DNA of 64,000 bases, taken from NCBI GenBank assembly GCA_026315105.1, contig CM048748.1:482201150-482265149 (forward strand), in the 5' to 3' direction. Position 1 is the first letter of the stretch. Every line of letters starts with the position of its first letter. The notes below the pieces were generated by a model that saw nothing but the letters and a program-made list of their open reading frames with translations, was not told the DNA's origin and searched no databases. The translations under genes were made by a program, and so were the position numbers. The DNA is from Locusta migratoria (taxonomy: Eukaryota; Arthropoda; Insecta; Orthoptera; Acrididae). This document shows, in pieces, positions 8,863-19,110 of this stretch.

Positions 8863-11800
8863 TTAAATATCCTTGGATACGTTGGCCAAGTTGATAAAAC
8901 GCAAAACTCGAGCAGCTGCTCGTGTGTCATCAGCTAAAATTTCCTCCAGAGTAGACGGAAAGTGAAGGGCTACACGGAGATGATTAAAATTAACACAAGT
9001 CAGTAAAACATGTCGCACTGTCAGCAGTTCACCGCAGGAGCATAGCGGTGCAGGTTCGGTGGATAGCAAGTAACGGTGGCTGAAACGGCAATGACCGATC
9101 CGCAACCGAGCCAGGATGACCTCCTCCCGCCGAGAGGGGCGTGAGGATGTCCTCCAAGCGGTCGGGATCGGTTTGACAGTTCGCAATTTATTGTTGTACA
9201 GTGAAAGCCACACACTGTGCCATTGCGACACAATACTTCGGCGAAGAGCCCGTTGAACATCGTCCGATGGGACGCAAAAGGTAGCCATGCGAGGCAAAAG
9301 AGCTGCTGCCTTGGCTGCTGTGTCGGCGGCCTCATTCCCGGGCACACCCACATGGCCAGGGACCCACAGGAAAGAAACGTGACAGCTGTCATCTGCCAGC
9401 AACTGGAGGGAGCGTTGGATCCGATACACGAGAGGATGGTTCGAGAAAGGGTCCTTAAGACTCTGCAGGGCACTAAGGGCGTCAGAACATATGGCATAGA
9501 AAGGGTGGCGGTGGCGGCAGGTATACAAAACGGCCTGGTGGAGGGCGAAAAGCTCAGCCGTGAAGTTCGAGCACCGGTCAGGGAGCTTGTATTGGAAACG
9601 GTTGTCCCCGACGACGAAGGCAGATCCGACACCGGCAGTGCTCTTGGAACCATCAGTGTAAATAAATACGGCATTATCGAACCACGAACGGAGTTCGACA
9701 AGCCTCGAGCAGTATACCAAATCCGGAGTGCTCTCCTTGGGGAGCGAACTAAGTTCGAGGTGTGTGTGAACCTGGGCCTGATGCCACGGTGGCAATGGGC
9801 TTTCGCTCAACCAAAGGGTGGAAGGAAGGGTAAAATCGAGCCGCTGTAGCAGGCGGCGAAACCGAACTCCCGGTGGAAGCAAGGCAATCGCAGACAACTG
9901 ATATTGGCGATCGAGTGAGTCGTCAAAAAATAATCTGTAAGATGGATGGTTGGGCATCGACCGTAGGCGGCATGCGTACCGACACAAGAGTATGTCACGT
10001 CGATTGGTCAAGGGTAATACAGCAGCCTCGGCATACAGACTTTCAACAGGGCTGGTATAAAATGCACCGGTCGCCAGACGTAATCCACGATGGTGGATAG
10101 AGTTGAGACGGCGGAGAATCGACGGCCGTGCAGAGGAGTATACAAGGCTTCCGTAGTCGAGCTTCGACTGAACAATGGCCTGGTAAAGGTGAAGCAGGAC
10201 GGTACGATCCGTTCCCCATGACGTGCCACTGAGGACACGAAGAACGTTAAGGGATCGGGCACAACGGGCAGCCAGGTAGGACACATTTGTGGACCAGCAA
10301 AGTTTCCGATCCAACATGAGTCCCAAGAATTTTGTAGTCTCCACGAAAGGGAGAGCAACAGGGCTGAGACGTAGAGAAGGTGGAAGAAATTCCTTTTATC
10401 TCCAGAAATTGATACACACAGTTTTCTCAGCGGAGAATCGGAAGCCGTTTGCGATGCTCCAGGAATATAGACGGTCAAGACAGCGTTGGAGAGAACGCTC
10501 CAAGAGACACGTCCGCTGGGTGCTACAATAAATTGCGAAATCGTCAACAAAAAGAGATCCGGAAACGTCAGCTGAAAGGCAATCTACGATCGGATTGATT
10601 GCAATGGCAAAGAGAGCCACACTCAAGACGGAGCCCTGTGGTACCCCATTCTCCTGGCAAAAGGTATCTGACAAAACAGAGCCCACCCGTACCCGGAACT
10701 TGCGATCCGCCAAAAACGCTTGAATGAAAAGAGGGAGGCGGCCCCGAAGGCCCCATGTGTGCAATGTGCGGAGAATGCCCGCTCTCCAACAGGTATCGTA
10801 TGCCTTCTCCAAGTCGAAGAAAACTGCTACTGTTTGACGCTTCTTTAGAAAGTTGTTCATAATGAAGGTCGACAACGTAACGAGGTGGTCAGCAGCAGAG
10901 CGGTGTCGACGAAAACCGCATTGGATATTAGTCAGGAGGCGGCGAGATTCGAGGAGCCAGACCAACTGAGCGTTAACCATGCGTTCCATCACCTTACAGA
11001 CGCAGCTCGTCAGAGAAATGGGGCGATAACTGGAAGGAAGGTGTTTGTCCTTCCCTGGTTTGGGGATGGGGACAACAATGGCTTCACGCCAACTTGTGGG
11101 AACATGACCTTCAGTCCATATGCGATTGTAGGTACTAAGAAGAAAGCACTTGCCCGCAGGAGAGAGGTTCTTCAGCATCTCAATATGAATGGAATCGGGC
11201 CCGGGAGCAGAAGACCGGGACAGGGCGAGAGCACGATCTAGCTCCTGCATGGTGAAGGCGACGTTATAATTTTCACGACTAAAAGAGCGGAAAGAAGGCG
11301 GCCGTGCCTCCTCTACCTGTTTGCGAGGGAGAAAGGCAGGGTGGTAATGGGCAGAGCTCGAAACCTCCGCAAAGAAACGACCCAATGCGTTTGAAACATC
11401 AGCTGGGTCCACGAGGACTGCGTTCTCCACGGTCAGGCCAGGAATCGGGGAGTGGACCTTGATGCCGGACAAACGGCGTAGGCCACCCCAGACAACCGTG
11501 GAGGGAGTAAAACGGTTAAAAGAACTAGTAAAAGTAGTCCAGCAAGCTTTCTTGCTGTCGTTTATGATACGACGGCACTGCGCTCTCATACGTTTGTAAT
11601 TGATGCAATTCTCCAAAGTTGGGTGGCGGCGGAAGGTGCGTAAAGCACGGCGCCGGGCTCTAAGCGCGTCGCGGCAGGCTGCAGTCCACCAAGGGACCTG
11701 GACACGACATGGAGAAGAGGATGTACGAGGTATGGAACGTTCAGCAGCAGTGAGAATAACCTCTGTGAGGTATTCGACCTGACTGTCACAGATGGGAACA

Positions 11801-12546
11801 TTCTGATTGTGAAAAACAGCCATGGAAGAATAAAGCCCCCAGTCGGCTTTAGAAATGTTCCAACTGGTGGGACGTGGAGATGGGGAATGATGTAGGAAGT
11901 GGATGATACAAGGGAAATGGTCACTCGAGTACGTGTCAGAAAGTGCATACCACTCAAACCGACCGGCAAGCTGAGGAGTGCATATTGCGAGGTCTATATG
12001 GGAATAAGTGTGTGTTGTGTCAGAAAGGAAGGTCGGTGCACCGGTGTTGAGGCAGACAAGATCGAGGTGGTGGAGAATGTCCACCAAAAGGGAGCCTCTC
12101 GGACAAGGTGCCGGAGAGCCCCATAGGGGGTGGTGGGCATTAAAGTCGCCTACCAACACGAAAGGTGAAGGGAGCTGGTCAACAAGGTTTAGCACATCTG
12201 CCCTAGTAAGGGCAGATGACGATGGCGAATATATATTACAGAGGGAGAAGGTAAATGTGGATAAGGTGATGCGGACGGCAACTGCCTGTAGGTGAGTGTG
12301 CAAGGAAATGGGATGGAAATAGACGTCGTCTCGAAGGAGCATCAGAACCCCTCCATGGGCTGGGACACCTTCCACGGGTGGCAGGTCGAACCGCACAGAG
12401 GTGTAGTGTGGAAAGTCTGCACGATCACGTGGACGCAACTTAGTTTCCTGGAGGCAGACTAGAAGCGGGCAGTGCAATCGAAGGAGTAGTTTTAATTCCT
12501 CCCGATTAGAACGAATGCCGCGAATGTTCCATTGAAGGAGCGCCAT
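8863..12546 (-). pseudogene. ORF2: endonuclease - reverse transcriptase - RNase H, one nonsense codon
   Basis: 1,228 codons from ATG at 12546 to the stop at 8863, open except TAA at 10396-10398 (codon 717), where copy C has TAC (tyrosine). Endonuclease about residues 1-230: LLQWNIRGIRSN, LQETKL, VLVGDFNAHHPLWGS, YSHIDLAI, SSDHFP. RT follows: PKPGKDKHLPSSYRPISL, FDLEKAYDTC, GVPQGSVLS, and LFVDDFAIYC (the YADD-box equivalent, near residue 666). RNase H from about residue 960: IYTDGSKS, FTAELFAL, ICSDALSAL and PGNEAADTAA supply the D-E-D-D residues. A C-terminal CSCG...RHVLLTC zinc-knuckle-like motif ends it. The stop falls between RT and RNase H, so a truncated protein would still hold endonuclease and RT. 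Function: target nicking and target-primed reverse transcription. Confidence 0.93.
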
Positions 12547-12595
12547 GATAAAAATGAGAGAAGAAATAAGGATAAAAACCAAGTAGCGAGCGGGG

Positions 12596-13987
12596 TCACC
12601 TCGACGGCCGCTGAGGACCGGATTTCGAGGGAGCACTGCTATCGCTGTCTGGAGGCAAAGGGTCATGTTCCATTGGTTCGACGGACGCGCCTGCCACCTC
12701 CCTGAGTTGATCAGGAGGGGCAGTTTCCACCACCGGTAAAGGGCCGGGCGCCCGGCAAACGGAGCGGCCCGGTGAAACAGAAGACGGCCGAGGCCGGCAA
12801 CTGTTGGACGGCGTGACAGATGGGTCATGCCTCGGCGGGGAAGGAGAGGAACTCTTTTTCTTGTCAGCTCTTCTGGAAGAGTGACGGCGGGAAGAGGCAG
12901 TTGACGGTTGGGAAGCCTGAGAACGCAGAAAATCCTCACGGACGGGTTCCTTTTTCAAGGTCCGGGCATCTTGTGTAGGTGCCCGCGATTTACTAGAGTT
13001 TGACGAAGACTGTACCACAGAAGCAGCAAGAGGGAGCGGGGACGTGGAACGGGCAATCTTCGGGCTGGCGGATCGCACAACTGTGTCAGCGAAAGTGAAG
13101 TCACATGTCTGGGTACTGGAATCCTTGGTAGGTCGAGTTGAGGTGAGTACCTTACTGTATGTACCCGCTGGGAGGACAGTGGGCTTTCGACTCGCCAACA
13201 ACTTACGAGCGGCAGATGTCGATACCTTCTCCGTAACCCAAATTTGCTGGATTACCTTCTCATCCTTGTATACAGGACAGTCGCGAGAGGAAGCCGCATG
13301 GTCACCGTTGCAGTTTAGGCAGTGAGGGGACGGAGGTGGGCAATCCCCCTCATGGGCGTCCCTACCACAAGTGACACACTTTGCTGCATTTGGGCAATGT
13401 TCACAGGTATGGTTGTACCTGTGGCACTGAAAACAGCGCGTTGGGTTAGGTACATAAGGGTGGACGGAGATGACTTCATACCCTGCTTTGACCTTCGACG
13501 GGAGGTCAACTTTGTCAAACTTCAAAAACACAGTACGAGTCGGTGTCAGATGGTTATCGACCTTTTTCATTACCCTGTGGACGGCTGTCACACCCTGATC
13601 GGACATATACGATTGGATATCTTCATCAGACAACCCGTCAAGGGATCTCGTGAAGACTACCCCCCGTGACGAGTTGAGTGTGCGGTGCGCTTCGACCTTA
13701 ACTGGAAAAGTGTGCAACAACGTAGTACGTATCAGTTTTTGGGCTTGGAAGGCACTTTCCACTTCCAGCAACAATGTGCCATTGCGCTGACGTGAACAGG
13801 TTTTAACAGGGCCAGCAATTGCATCTACACCTTTCTGTATAACGAAAGGATTGACAGAATTGAAATCCTTTCCGTCGGTGCGAGAGACAACCAGAAATTT
13901 AGGTACATTAGGCAGAGTCTTTTTAGGCTGAGGCGAGTCTAACTTACGTTTATGGGTCAACATTACGAAAGAAGATAAGGAAGTCAT
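12596..13987 (-). CDS. ORF1: gag-like RNA-binding protein with three CCHC knuckles
   Basis: 463 residues from ATG at 13987, the start conserved in copies A and C; an upstream open stretch to 14086 lacks an ATG. The N-terminal third holds FLVVSRTDGKDFNSVNPFVI, shared by all three copies. Zinc knuckles lie at about residues 185-237: CFQCHRYNHTCEHC (CX2CX4HX4C), CVTCGRDAHEGDC (CX2CX4HX3C) and CLNCNGDHAASSRDC. The C-terminal third is serine/proline/basic and probably disordered. It ends 49 bp before ORF2. In this superfamily ORF1p coats the element RNA and escorts it to the nucleus. It is fully open in this copy and could in principle be made. Confidence 0.9.
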   Translation of the reverse strand: MTSLSSFVMLTHKRKLDSPQPKKTLPNVPKFLVVSRTDGKDFNSVNPFVIQKGVDAIAGPVKTCSRQRNGTLLLEVESAFQAQKLIRTTLLHTFPVKVEAHRTLNSSRGVVFTRSLDGLSDEDIQSYMSDQGVTAVHRVMKKVDNHLTPTRTVFLKFDKVDLPSKVKAGYEVISVHPYVPNPTRCFQCHRYNHTCEHCPNAAKCVTCGRDAHEGDCPPPSPHCLNCNGDHAASSRDCPVYKDEKVIQQIWVTEKVSTSAARKLLASRKPTVLPAGTYSKVLTSTRPTKDSSTQTCDFTFADTVVRSASPKIARSTSPLPLAASVVQSSSNSSKSRAPTQDARTLKKEPVREDFLRSQASQPSTASSRRHSSRRADKKKSSSPSPPRHDPSVTPSNSCRPRPSSVSPGRSVCRAPGPLPVVETAPPDQLREVAGASVEPMEHDPLPPDSDSSAPSKSGPQRPSR

Positions 13988-14615
13988 CGCGGAAGTGTCC
14001 CCCGTGATTACCGGCGTCTCCGATGGCGCGCTCCTTCTTAGTGGGGGCCCTCTCCGAGGGCTTACCCGCCTTAGGTGATAGTTCACACCTCAGGTCACAC
14101 CTCCCGAGAACTGACGGAGGGACCAATCGGCACGTTCGGAAGGTACCAGCTCGGGTAATCACCCCTCCCTGGGCCTGGCCTTTACCAGGGGGTACGTACG
14201 TGCCTTACTTGTCTACCCGGGGCGGGGAATTACCCGTTACCCCATCACCTGCTACGCACGATAATGCGTGGGTCGGCCTTCAGACATGCACAGGGAGGAA
14301 AGAAGAAGAGGATAGGAAAGGAAGAGAAAGAAGGAAGAAGTGTCTCAAACGCCGAGGCGGAGACTAATGAGGAGAAGAAGGCTAGGAGAGTTGAAGGAGA
14401 GAAAGACAGAAAACGAAGGGTAAGAAAGGAAGGAACGAAGGAAGAAAAGCCACAACAAGAACCACCGTATCTCACGAAATATGCCCGTCTCCGGGCGAAG
14501 GCATAAACCGGGAGGGAAAGTGAAGCAGCCTGGGGCAGAAGAAAGGCTGCTCCGGCTCGGGGCCCCATGCGCGCCACACACGTACCCACAAAAGAACTGT
14601 GGGCCCCCTGGGGGG

Positions 14616-14628
14616 GCCCCCAAAATGA
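14616..14628. repeat. Right target-site duplication of I-type copy B
   Basis: GCCCCCAAAATGA, exact match to 8687-8699. Confidence 0.93.
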
Positions 14629-14950
14629 GATCCGTCCTTGCGACAGTATCCACATGTTCTACCAGCTGACATGCCTGCACTGTGAAACATTCTATGTGGG
14701 ACTGACCAGCAACAAACTGTCCATTCGCATGAATGGTCACAGGCAGACAGTGTTTGTTGGTATTGAGAATTACCCTGTGGCTAAACACGCCTTTGTGCAC
14801 GACCAGCACATCTTGGCACAGTGTTACACCATCCGGATTATCTGAATACTTCCCACCGACACCAATCCTTCAGAACTCCAGAGATGAGAACTAGCCCTTC
14901 AGCATATTCTCTCTTCCCTGTTGCCCACCTGTTCTCAACCTCCGCTAAAT
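14629..14950 (+). pseudogene. Penelope GIY-YIG endonuclease relic (plus arm)
   Basis: Reads FYQLTCLHCETFYVGLTSNK, LSIRMNGHRQTVFVG, then QHILAQCYTIRII followed by a nonsense codon. The IY/YVG pair, the CLHC insertion and the SIRMNGHR arginine are kept, but the start of the domain is deleted together with the linker. Inverted partner of 8131-8612. Confidence 0.8.
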
Positions 14951-15039
14951 TTGAATTCCCGCCCACCATCTTTAACATCTTTGCCTCGGTTCTCTAGACA
15001 GAGCCTCTGCCTCAAGTGGCATCTCTGTCTAACTTCTTA

Positions 15040-15253
15040 ACTTGATGAAACGAAAATGATAGAAGGAAACTTTCCTGGTGGGGTAACAAAAATAAAAAAT
15101 AGAAAACAGATGGCTTACCCACAGGACAGGCTCATCGACAGACACAAATAAAATCACACACAAACACACATGTTTTTGTGTGTGATTTTATTTGTGTCTG
15201 TCAACGAGCCTGTCCTGTGGGTAAGTCATCTGTTTTCTATTTTTTACATTTGT
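15040..15253. mobile_element. Small hairpin insertion (foldback, about 80-bp arms)
   Basis: Bounded by a 10-bp direct repeat TAACTTCTTA (15030-15039 and 15254-15263). Arms from about 15089 and to about 15248 are near-perfect reverse complements around a 3-base centre near 15171. The arm sequence (acgagcctgtcctgtgggtaag) resembles the 3' module of a different Penelope terminal-repeat family, also seen at 7600-7650 and 57245-57290. Confidence 0.75.
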
Positions 15254-15444
15254 TAACTTCTTAGCTTTCTACAGTAAGTCTACCTAGGTGTGTTTGCGTC
15301 TGTGTAATTGTGTGGGTGTGTGTGTATTTGTTTACCTTCCTTTTCTTCCCCCAAGGTAAGTCTTTCCTCTCCCGGGATTGGTACGGCTCCTTACCCCTCC
15401 CTTAAAACCCTCATTATTTCCTTTTCCCTCTCCTTCCCTTCTGC

Positions 15445-15476
15445 CTGAAGAAGCAACTGGGTTGCGAAAGCTTGCG
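15445..15476 (+). ncRNA. Hammerhead-like core in Penelope terminal repeat
   Basis: CTGAAGA-A-GCAAC-TGG-GTTGC-GAAAGCTTGCG. The 5-bp stem II is perfect and both conserved boxes are intact. Confidence 0.45.
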
Positions 15477-15614
15477 TTTGTGTGTGTGTGTTTTATTTAT
15501 TTGTGCTACTATCACACCTGTGTTCCTTCACCTTGTGAGTAATCTTCATCTCTATATATATGACACATCTTTACCACACCTAAAGGACACCACACAAGTC
15601 GCTGGAACACACAC

Positions 15615-15730
15615 CTTTGATGCAAGGGATTTTGCAACAAGTAGTAATCCTTTGGCCCTTGCTTCTGCTACGGCTAACATAGCTTCTGCCTCTCCAGCAG
15701 CTTTGTTTATTTGCTCCTGTCGATCTGCCT
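15615..15730 (-). CDS. STOML2: STOML2 exon C
   Basis: 116 bp: two bases completing a glutamate codon, then 38 codons. Acceptor cccattacag before 15730; donor AAG/GTGTGT after 15615. The peptide reads ADRQEQINKAAGEAEAMLAV then AEARAKGLLLVAKSLASK, matching the alpha-helical, predicted coiled-coil segment of stomatin-like protein 2 (EQIN-AAGEA---LA-A-A-A), which drives oligomerisation in this family. It joins exon B and exon D exactly in phase. A Penelope terminal repeat ends about 55 bp away in the downstream intron, remarkably close. Confidence 0.9.
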
Positions 15731-16129
15731 CTGTAATGGGAAAATAATGATGTTACAACATAGCCCATACTCAAATATGAATACAGCTCCACTTTTTTAT
15801 AAATAAAATATTATACTCATCATACTCAAAGATAGAGAAAATTAGTGATTTGAAAAGGTATGGACAAGTTCAGAAATTTCATTATAAATTTTTAAAAAAG
15901 ATTATAGGGAAGATACTATATAAAATATGAAGGTGGGACGGACTGTTTCTGTGAATTTTAGTGTCAAAAAGAGAAGGAAAGTTTGAGGTACTCCTCAATC
16001 TGACTTGTCTTCAGCGATCGTAAGTAAATTATTGAGGGACAAAAATGATAATTATAAAAACAATAATAAAGTCCCTCCTAATGATAGTTACAGAAATACC
16101 ACAATCATTAACAAGATTATGAGGTTAAA
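15731..16129. other. Intron sequence upstream of exon C, nothing recognised
   Basis: AT-rich. Includes the acceptor region of exon C; no element ends seen. Confidence 0.5.
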
Positions 16130-16267
16130 TTGCGACTCGCCGTAAAGAAAATATTTTGCACCACAGGCAGGCTCGAAGGAAAGACAAGTGCACAAAACTA
16201 AAGCTTTAGGCCACAGAGTTTGCCTGGAAAAAGAATGTGCAAAAGAGCACGCACTCAGACGCACGGT

Positions 16268-16312
<45 letters not shown>

Positions 16313-16330
16313 CATCCAATCATACATGCA
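16130..16330 (-). mobile_element. Diverged Penelope-type terminal repeat
   Basis: On the minus strand: (GT)n, a decayed core (ccaggcaaactctgtggcct then aaagctttag), and a 3' module ttcgagcctgcctgtggtg resembling other terminal repeats. It is followed in the other orientation by the Penelope RT fragment from 16560, again an inverted arrangement. Confidence 0.5.
16264..16311. repeat. (CA)n microsatellite
   Basis: Visible pure CA run, at the usual position within the terminal repeat. Confidence 0.95.
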
Positions 16331-16559
16331 CAATTAATGTACACTGGGCTGCGCTCTCCTTTCAGCTTGACAAGTGTTGCATCAGTTGCCAGTGCAGTTC
16401 AGTCTGGAGAGGAAATGGGAGGAAAGGGGTGATGGGAGGAGAACGGAGGTGATGAGAGAAGAGAAGAAGTGAGGAGACAGGAGCTGCCTTGGAGCATCAC
16501 TATCTAACTTCTATCCTATCCACAGCATTCCTTCTCAGGAACTCCTCACTGCAAAGGTT

Positions 16560-17560
16560 CCACCACTTGGCTAATGAGTCATCTGACTACCTGGCAGAGG
16601 GCCTCCACCAACAGTAACTATTCCGAAGAAAAGGTCTGCCAGAATAATCCAAATCCTTAAGTCCACCACAACTTTCAATCCTTCCTGAAATACTTAATCC
16701 CTTTCAAGAATCTATGTCCAAAATCAATCTCCTTCCTCAACCTGATAGCATCCCACAACAGCCAGCTTTTACAAGCTCCCCAAAATCCAGAAACCAAATA
16801 ACACCAGATGTCAAATTGTGGCTATTTATTGGTTTATCAATGAAAGAGTTTCAACAAAATGCTCAAAATCTCACTTTCTACATAAAAGATACTAGCCACT
16901 TCCTTCACTGACTCTTCACCATTGCCGCCCTTTCACATCCAGGATCCTTACTTGTCACTATAGACGCCACTTCCCTAAACACCAACATTCATCATGTCCA
17001 TTGTCTTGCCACTACTGAACATTGCCTTTCAAATTGACCTTTAGACTCCAAATTCACTATGCCCTTCTGTATATGACTTACTAATTATATCCTAACAACT
17101 ACCCCCCTTGAAGGTGAGATATTCAAACACACCCAGAGCACAGCCACAGGCACCCACATTATACCTTCCCATGGCAACATGTTTGTGGGCTGTCTAGAGG
17201 AAACCATCCTGCCTTCCCAAAACCCTAAACCACTGGTCTCCGTCAGGTTCATTGATGATATTTACATGATTTCAACTCTGAGCAAATCACGTTATTTCAT
17301 TGCATCATCAACACCTTTGTTGCAACAATCCAACATTGTGGCATTGTTTATCTCTGACATCCACACTCCCGAAACACCACCTTCATGACCTAGGTTGTGA
17401 ACCACCTTTCCCTTCTGTTCCCATCCTTTCTTCTTCCCTTCTCTCCCACCTGACGAAGGAACTCTGTTCCGAAAGCTTGTCCTTTTTGTCCCCTTTTTTC
17501 TATTTCTTCATTTGTGTTACTATCGACGGTACAGCACAATGGTAAGTACTGGCCAGCCAT
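16560..17560 (+). pseudogene. Penelope-like element relic: RT core plus terminal repeat
   Basis: Broken frames give YLAEGLHQ-like sequence at 16590, LLVTIDATSLNTNIHH near 16950 (RT motif A region), TGTHI near 17150 and VRFIDDIYMIST at 17240 (RT motif C; DD intact). Frameshifts and stops are frequent. The sequence then runs directly into a terminal repeat at about 17400-17560 without any linker or GIY-YIG segment. The family mechanism is reverse transcription primed at a nicked target. This subfamily differs from the 57-64 kb copies, judging by its own hairpin sequence. Confidence 0.75.
17450..17480 (+). ncRNA. Hammerhead-like core, variant stem II
   Basis: CTGACGA-A-GGAAC-TCT-GTTCC-GAAAGCTTG. 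Compared with GCAAC/GTTGC elsewhere, both sides of stem II changed together (GGAAC/GTTCC): compensatory variation that supports a selected RNA structure. Confidence 0.5.
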
Positions 17561-17771
17561 TCTATCTCGCTTCAACAATATTTCTTTAGACAGAGACATT
17601 TCTCATATCTAAATGTGTCAGCACCAGGTAGATAATTCTGTCAAGCATTATTAAGAAAGTGTAGTTAAACATATAATGTTTAAAGAATAGAAAAAGAGTG
17701 AAGAATCTGTTCTTAAGAAAACGAAAAGGAAAAATCCAAACAGATGACTCGAGACCTGGCGGATGTCATAC

Positions 17772-18900
17772 CACTAAATCAGCAAAGAGTGCTAATTCCT
17801 CTGAGGGTTTAATATACAGTTTAATTATATTGACATTGTATAATCTTTTGCCCATACCAGCTCCTGTATCTTGGACATATACTGCTTTTTTATGTGTTAT
17901 TTCTACGATTTTGTAAGGACCACACCATTTCTAAAAAAAAAAAATTACGAGTTTGTTTCTTTAAGTTTGAACCTGGTTGAAACTTTTTAACCCATGTCAA
18001 GTCTCCTTCATTGTGTTTAGGTATTAAAGCTTCCTCATATAACTTTTTTAACCTATGTCCAGCTGCAATGTTCAGGTGGTTTTCTACTTGATCCTGTATC
18101 CCAGTTTCATCCCTTGTAGGATGAGGTGGCCAAGCAAAATATTTCAACAGTGGCTCCCCTATAAATTTTTTATTAAGTATTTCTATGGGCGATAAACCCG
18201 TAGACAAATGAAGTAACCCGTTTAGCATAACTTGAAATTCATGATTTAAAGGACTCCATGAAGAGTGTTTTTCTGAACAAAATGTTCTACACAGCCTCCC
18301 TAACTCTTGCATCACTCTTTCCGCAGGGTTTGACTGTGGATTGTATCTAGAAATAACGTGTTTGATCTTCTGCCACACCAATAACTCTTTAAATTCTTTA
18401 CTGGTAAATTGTTGACCATTATCTGATAGAATCCTCCTAGGTTTGCCCACATCTTTAAAATAATCCTTAAAACACTATCACAGTTTCTGTATTCGCTTTC
18501 TTTATGGGGTACAGCTTCACATACTTTGACCAACATTCTTTAATGACAAAAACATATTGCACTCCCCCTTTACCAACAGGAAGAGGACCATAAAAGTCAC
18601 AGGCTATTAAATCATATAAGCCCTTTGGTATTATAGGGTACATAGGATTGTTGTAATCTTTAAAGTGTTGACAAATTTGACAAGTTCTTAAGTTCCTTAT
18701 AATTTTCCTACTCATATTTCTAAAATATTAAAATTTTGACATATGCTTGATGCACTTAGTTATCCCAAAGTGGCCATAACCTTTGTGTATAAACCATATT
18801 AAATTTTGCTTGTAGTTGTTCGGGTATACAAAGTTTCCAATCATTTTTCTTGACATCACTGCACCAAATTAGTGCACTATCATTAATTTTAATCTAGCCC
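17772..18900 (-). pseudogene. Gypsy integrase relic
   Basis: Minus-strand pieces: WKLCIPEQLQ near 18835, the end of the zinc-binding domain (NLRTCQICQHF at about 18690), then catalytic-core motifs LIACDFYGPLP (first D), ILSDNGQQFTSKEF (second D) and NPAERVMQELGRL (E), giving a complete D-D-E set. A C-terminal chromatin/target-binding part (NVNIIKLYIKPSEE) ends in a stop near 17772. Frameshifts near 18460 and 18720 break it. It integrates the LTR-element cDNA in the family. Confidence 0.82.
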
Positions 18901-19110
18901 TTTTGCACACCGATCAAATTTAAGTTTAAAGAATTCATCTGTTCTGATCAGGATTCTAATTTTATCAGCTAATATACATACTGTATTTTCACTATGTGCT
19001 ACCGGCAAGAAATTTAAACTGAAAATAATTCCTTTCCCCTCACTTACTGTAACTTTTTCATTCCTACAGGCAATTGAGAAATTGAGTCTGGTACCACATT
19101 AGTAGATCCC

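Larger units (their letters stand above)
8700..14615 (-). mobile_element. I-type non-LTR retrotransposon, copy B, full length
   Basis: 5,916-bp element: 5' leader 13988-14615, ORF1, 49-bp spacer, ORF2, 137-bp 3' UTR and a 26-base poly(A) tail (8700-8725 as T). Its ends are fixed by a perfect 13-bp duplication on both sides. ORF1 is open and ORF2 has one internal stop, so this is by far the youngest of the three copies. The combination of triple CCHC ORF1, apurinic-type endonuclease, RT and RNase H with a CCHC-like tail is that of the I superfamily; which clade exactly I cannot say without a tree. It inserted into the plus arm of a Penelope inverted pair. Confidence 0.93.
14616..15560 (+). mobile_element. 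Penelope plus arm, segment right of the I-type insertion
   Basis: Continues the fragment broken at 8699: GIY-YIG relic, the conserved 3' block (agacagagcctctgcctcaagtggc) and a terminal repeat (15254-15560) with a hammerhead-like core. About 220 bp of linker-coding sequence present at 61380-61600 is deleted just after 14640. A 214-bp hairpin element sits inside at 15040-15253. STOML2 exon C starts only about 55 bp beyond the repeat end. Confidence 0.8.

Noticed and set aside
9217..9849. 210-codon plus-strand open frame opposite the RNase H region of copy B
   Set aside because: It is antisense to a clearly identified RNase H domain with all motifs in the minus frame; the plus-strand translation has no recognisable domain.
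10396..10398. Frameshift between the two halves of copy B ORF2
   Set aside because: The two open stretches are in the same frame, and comparison with copy C shows a simple TAC-to-TAA change, so it is a nonsense codon.
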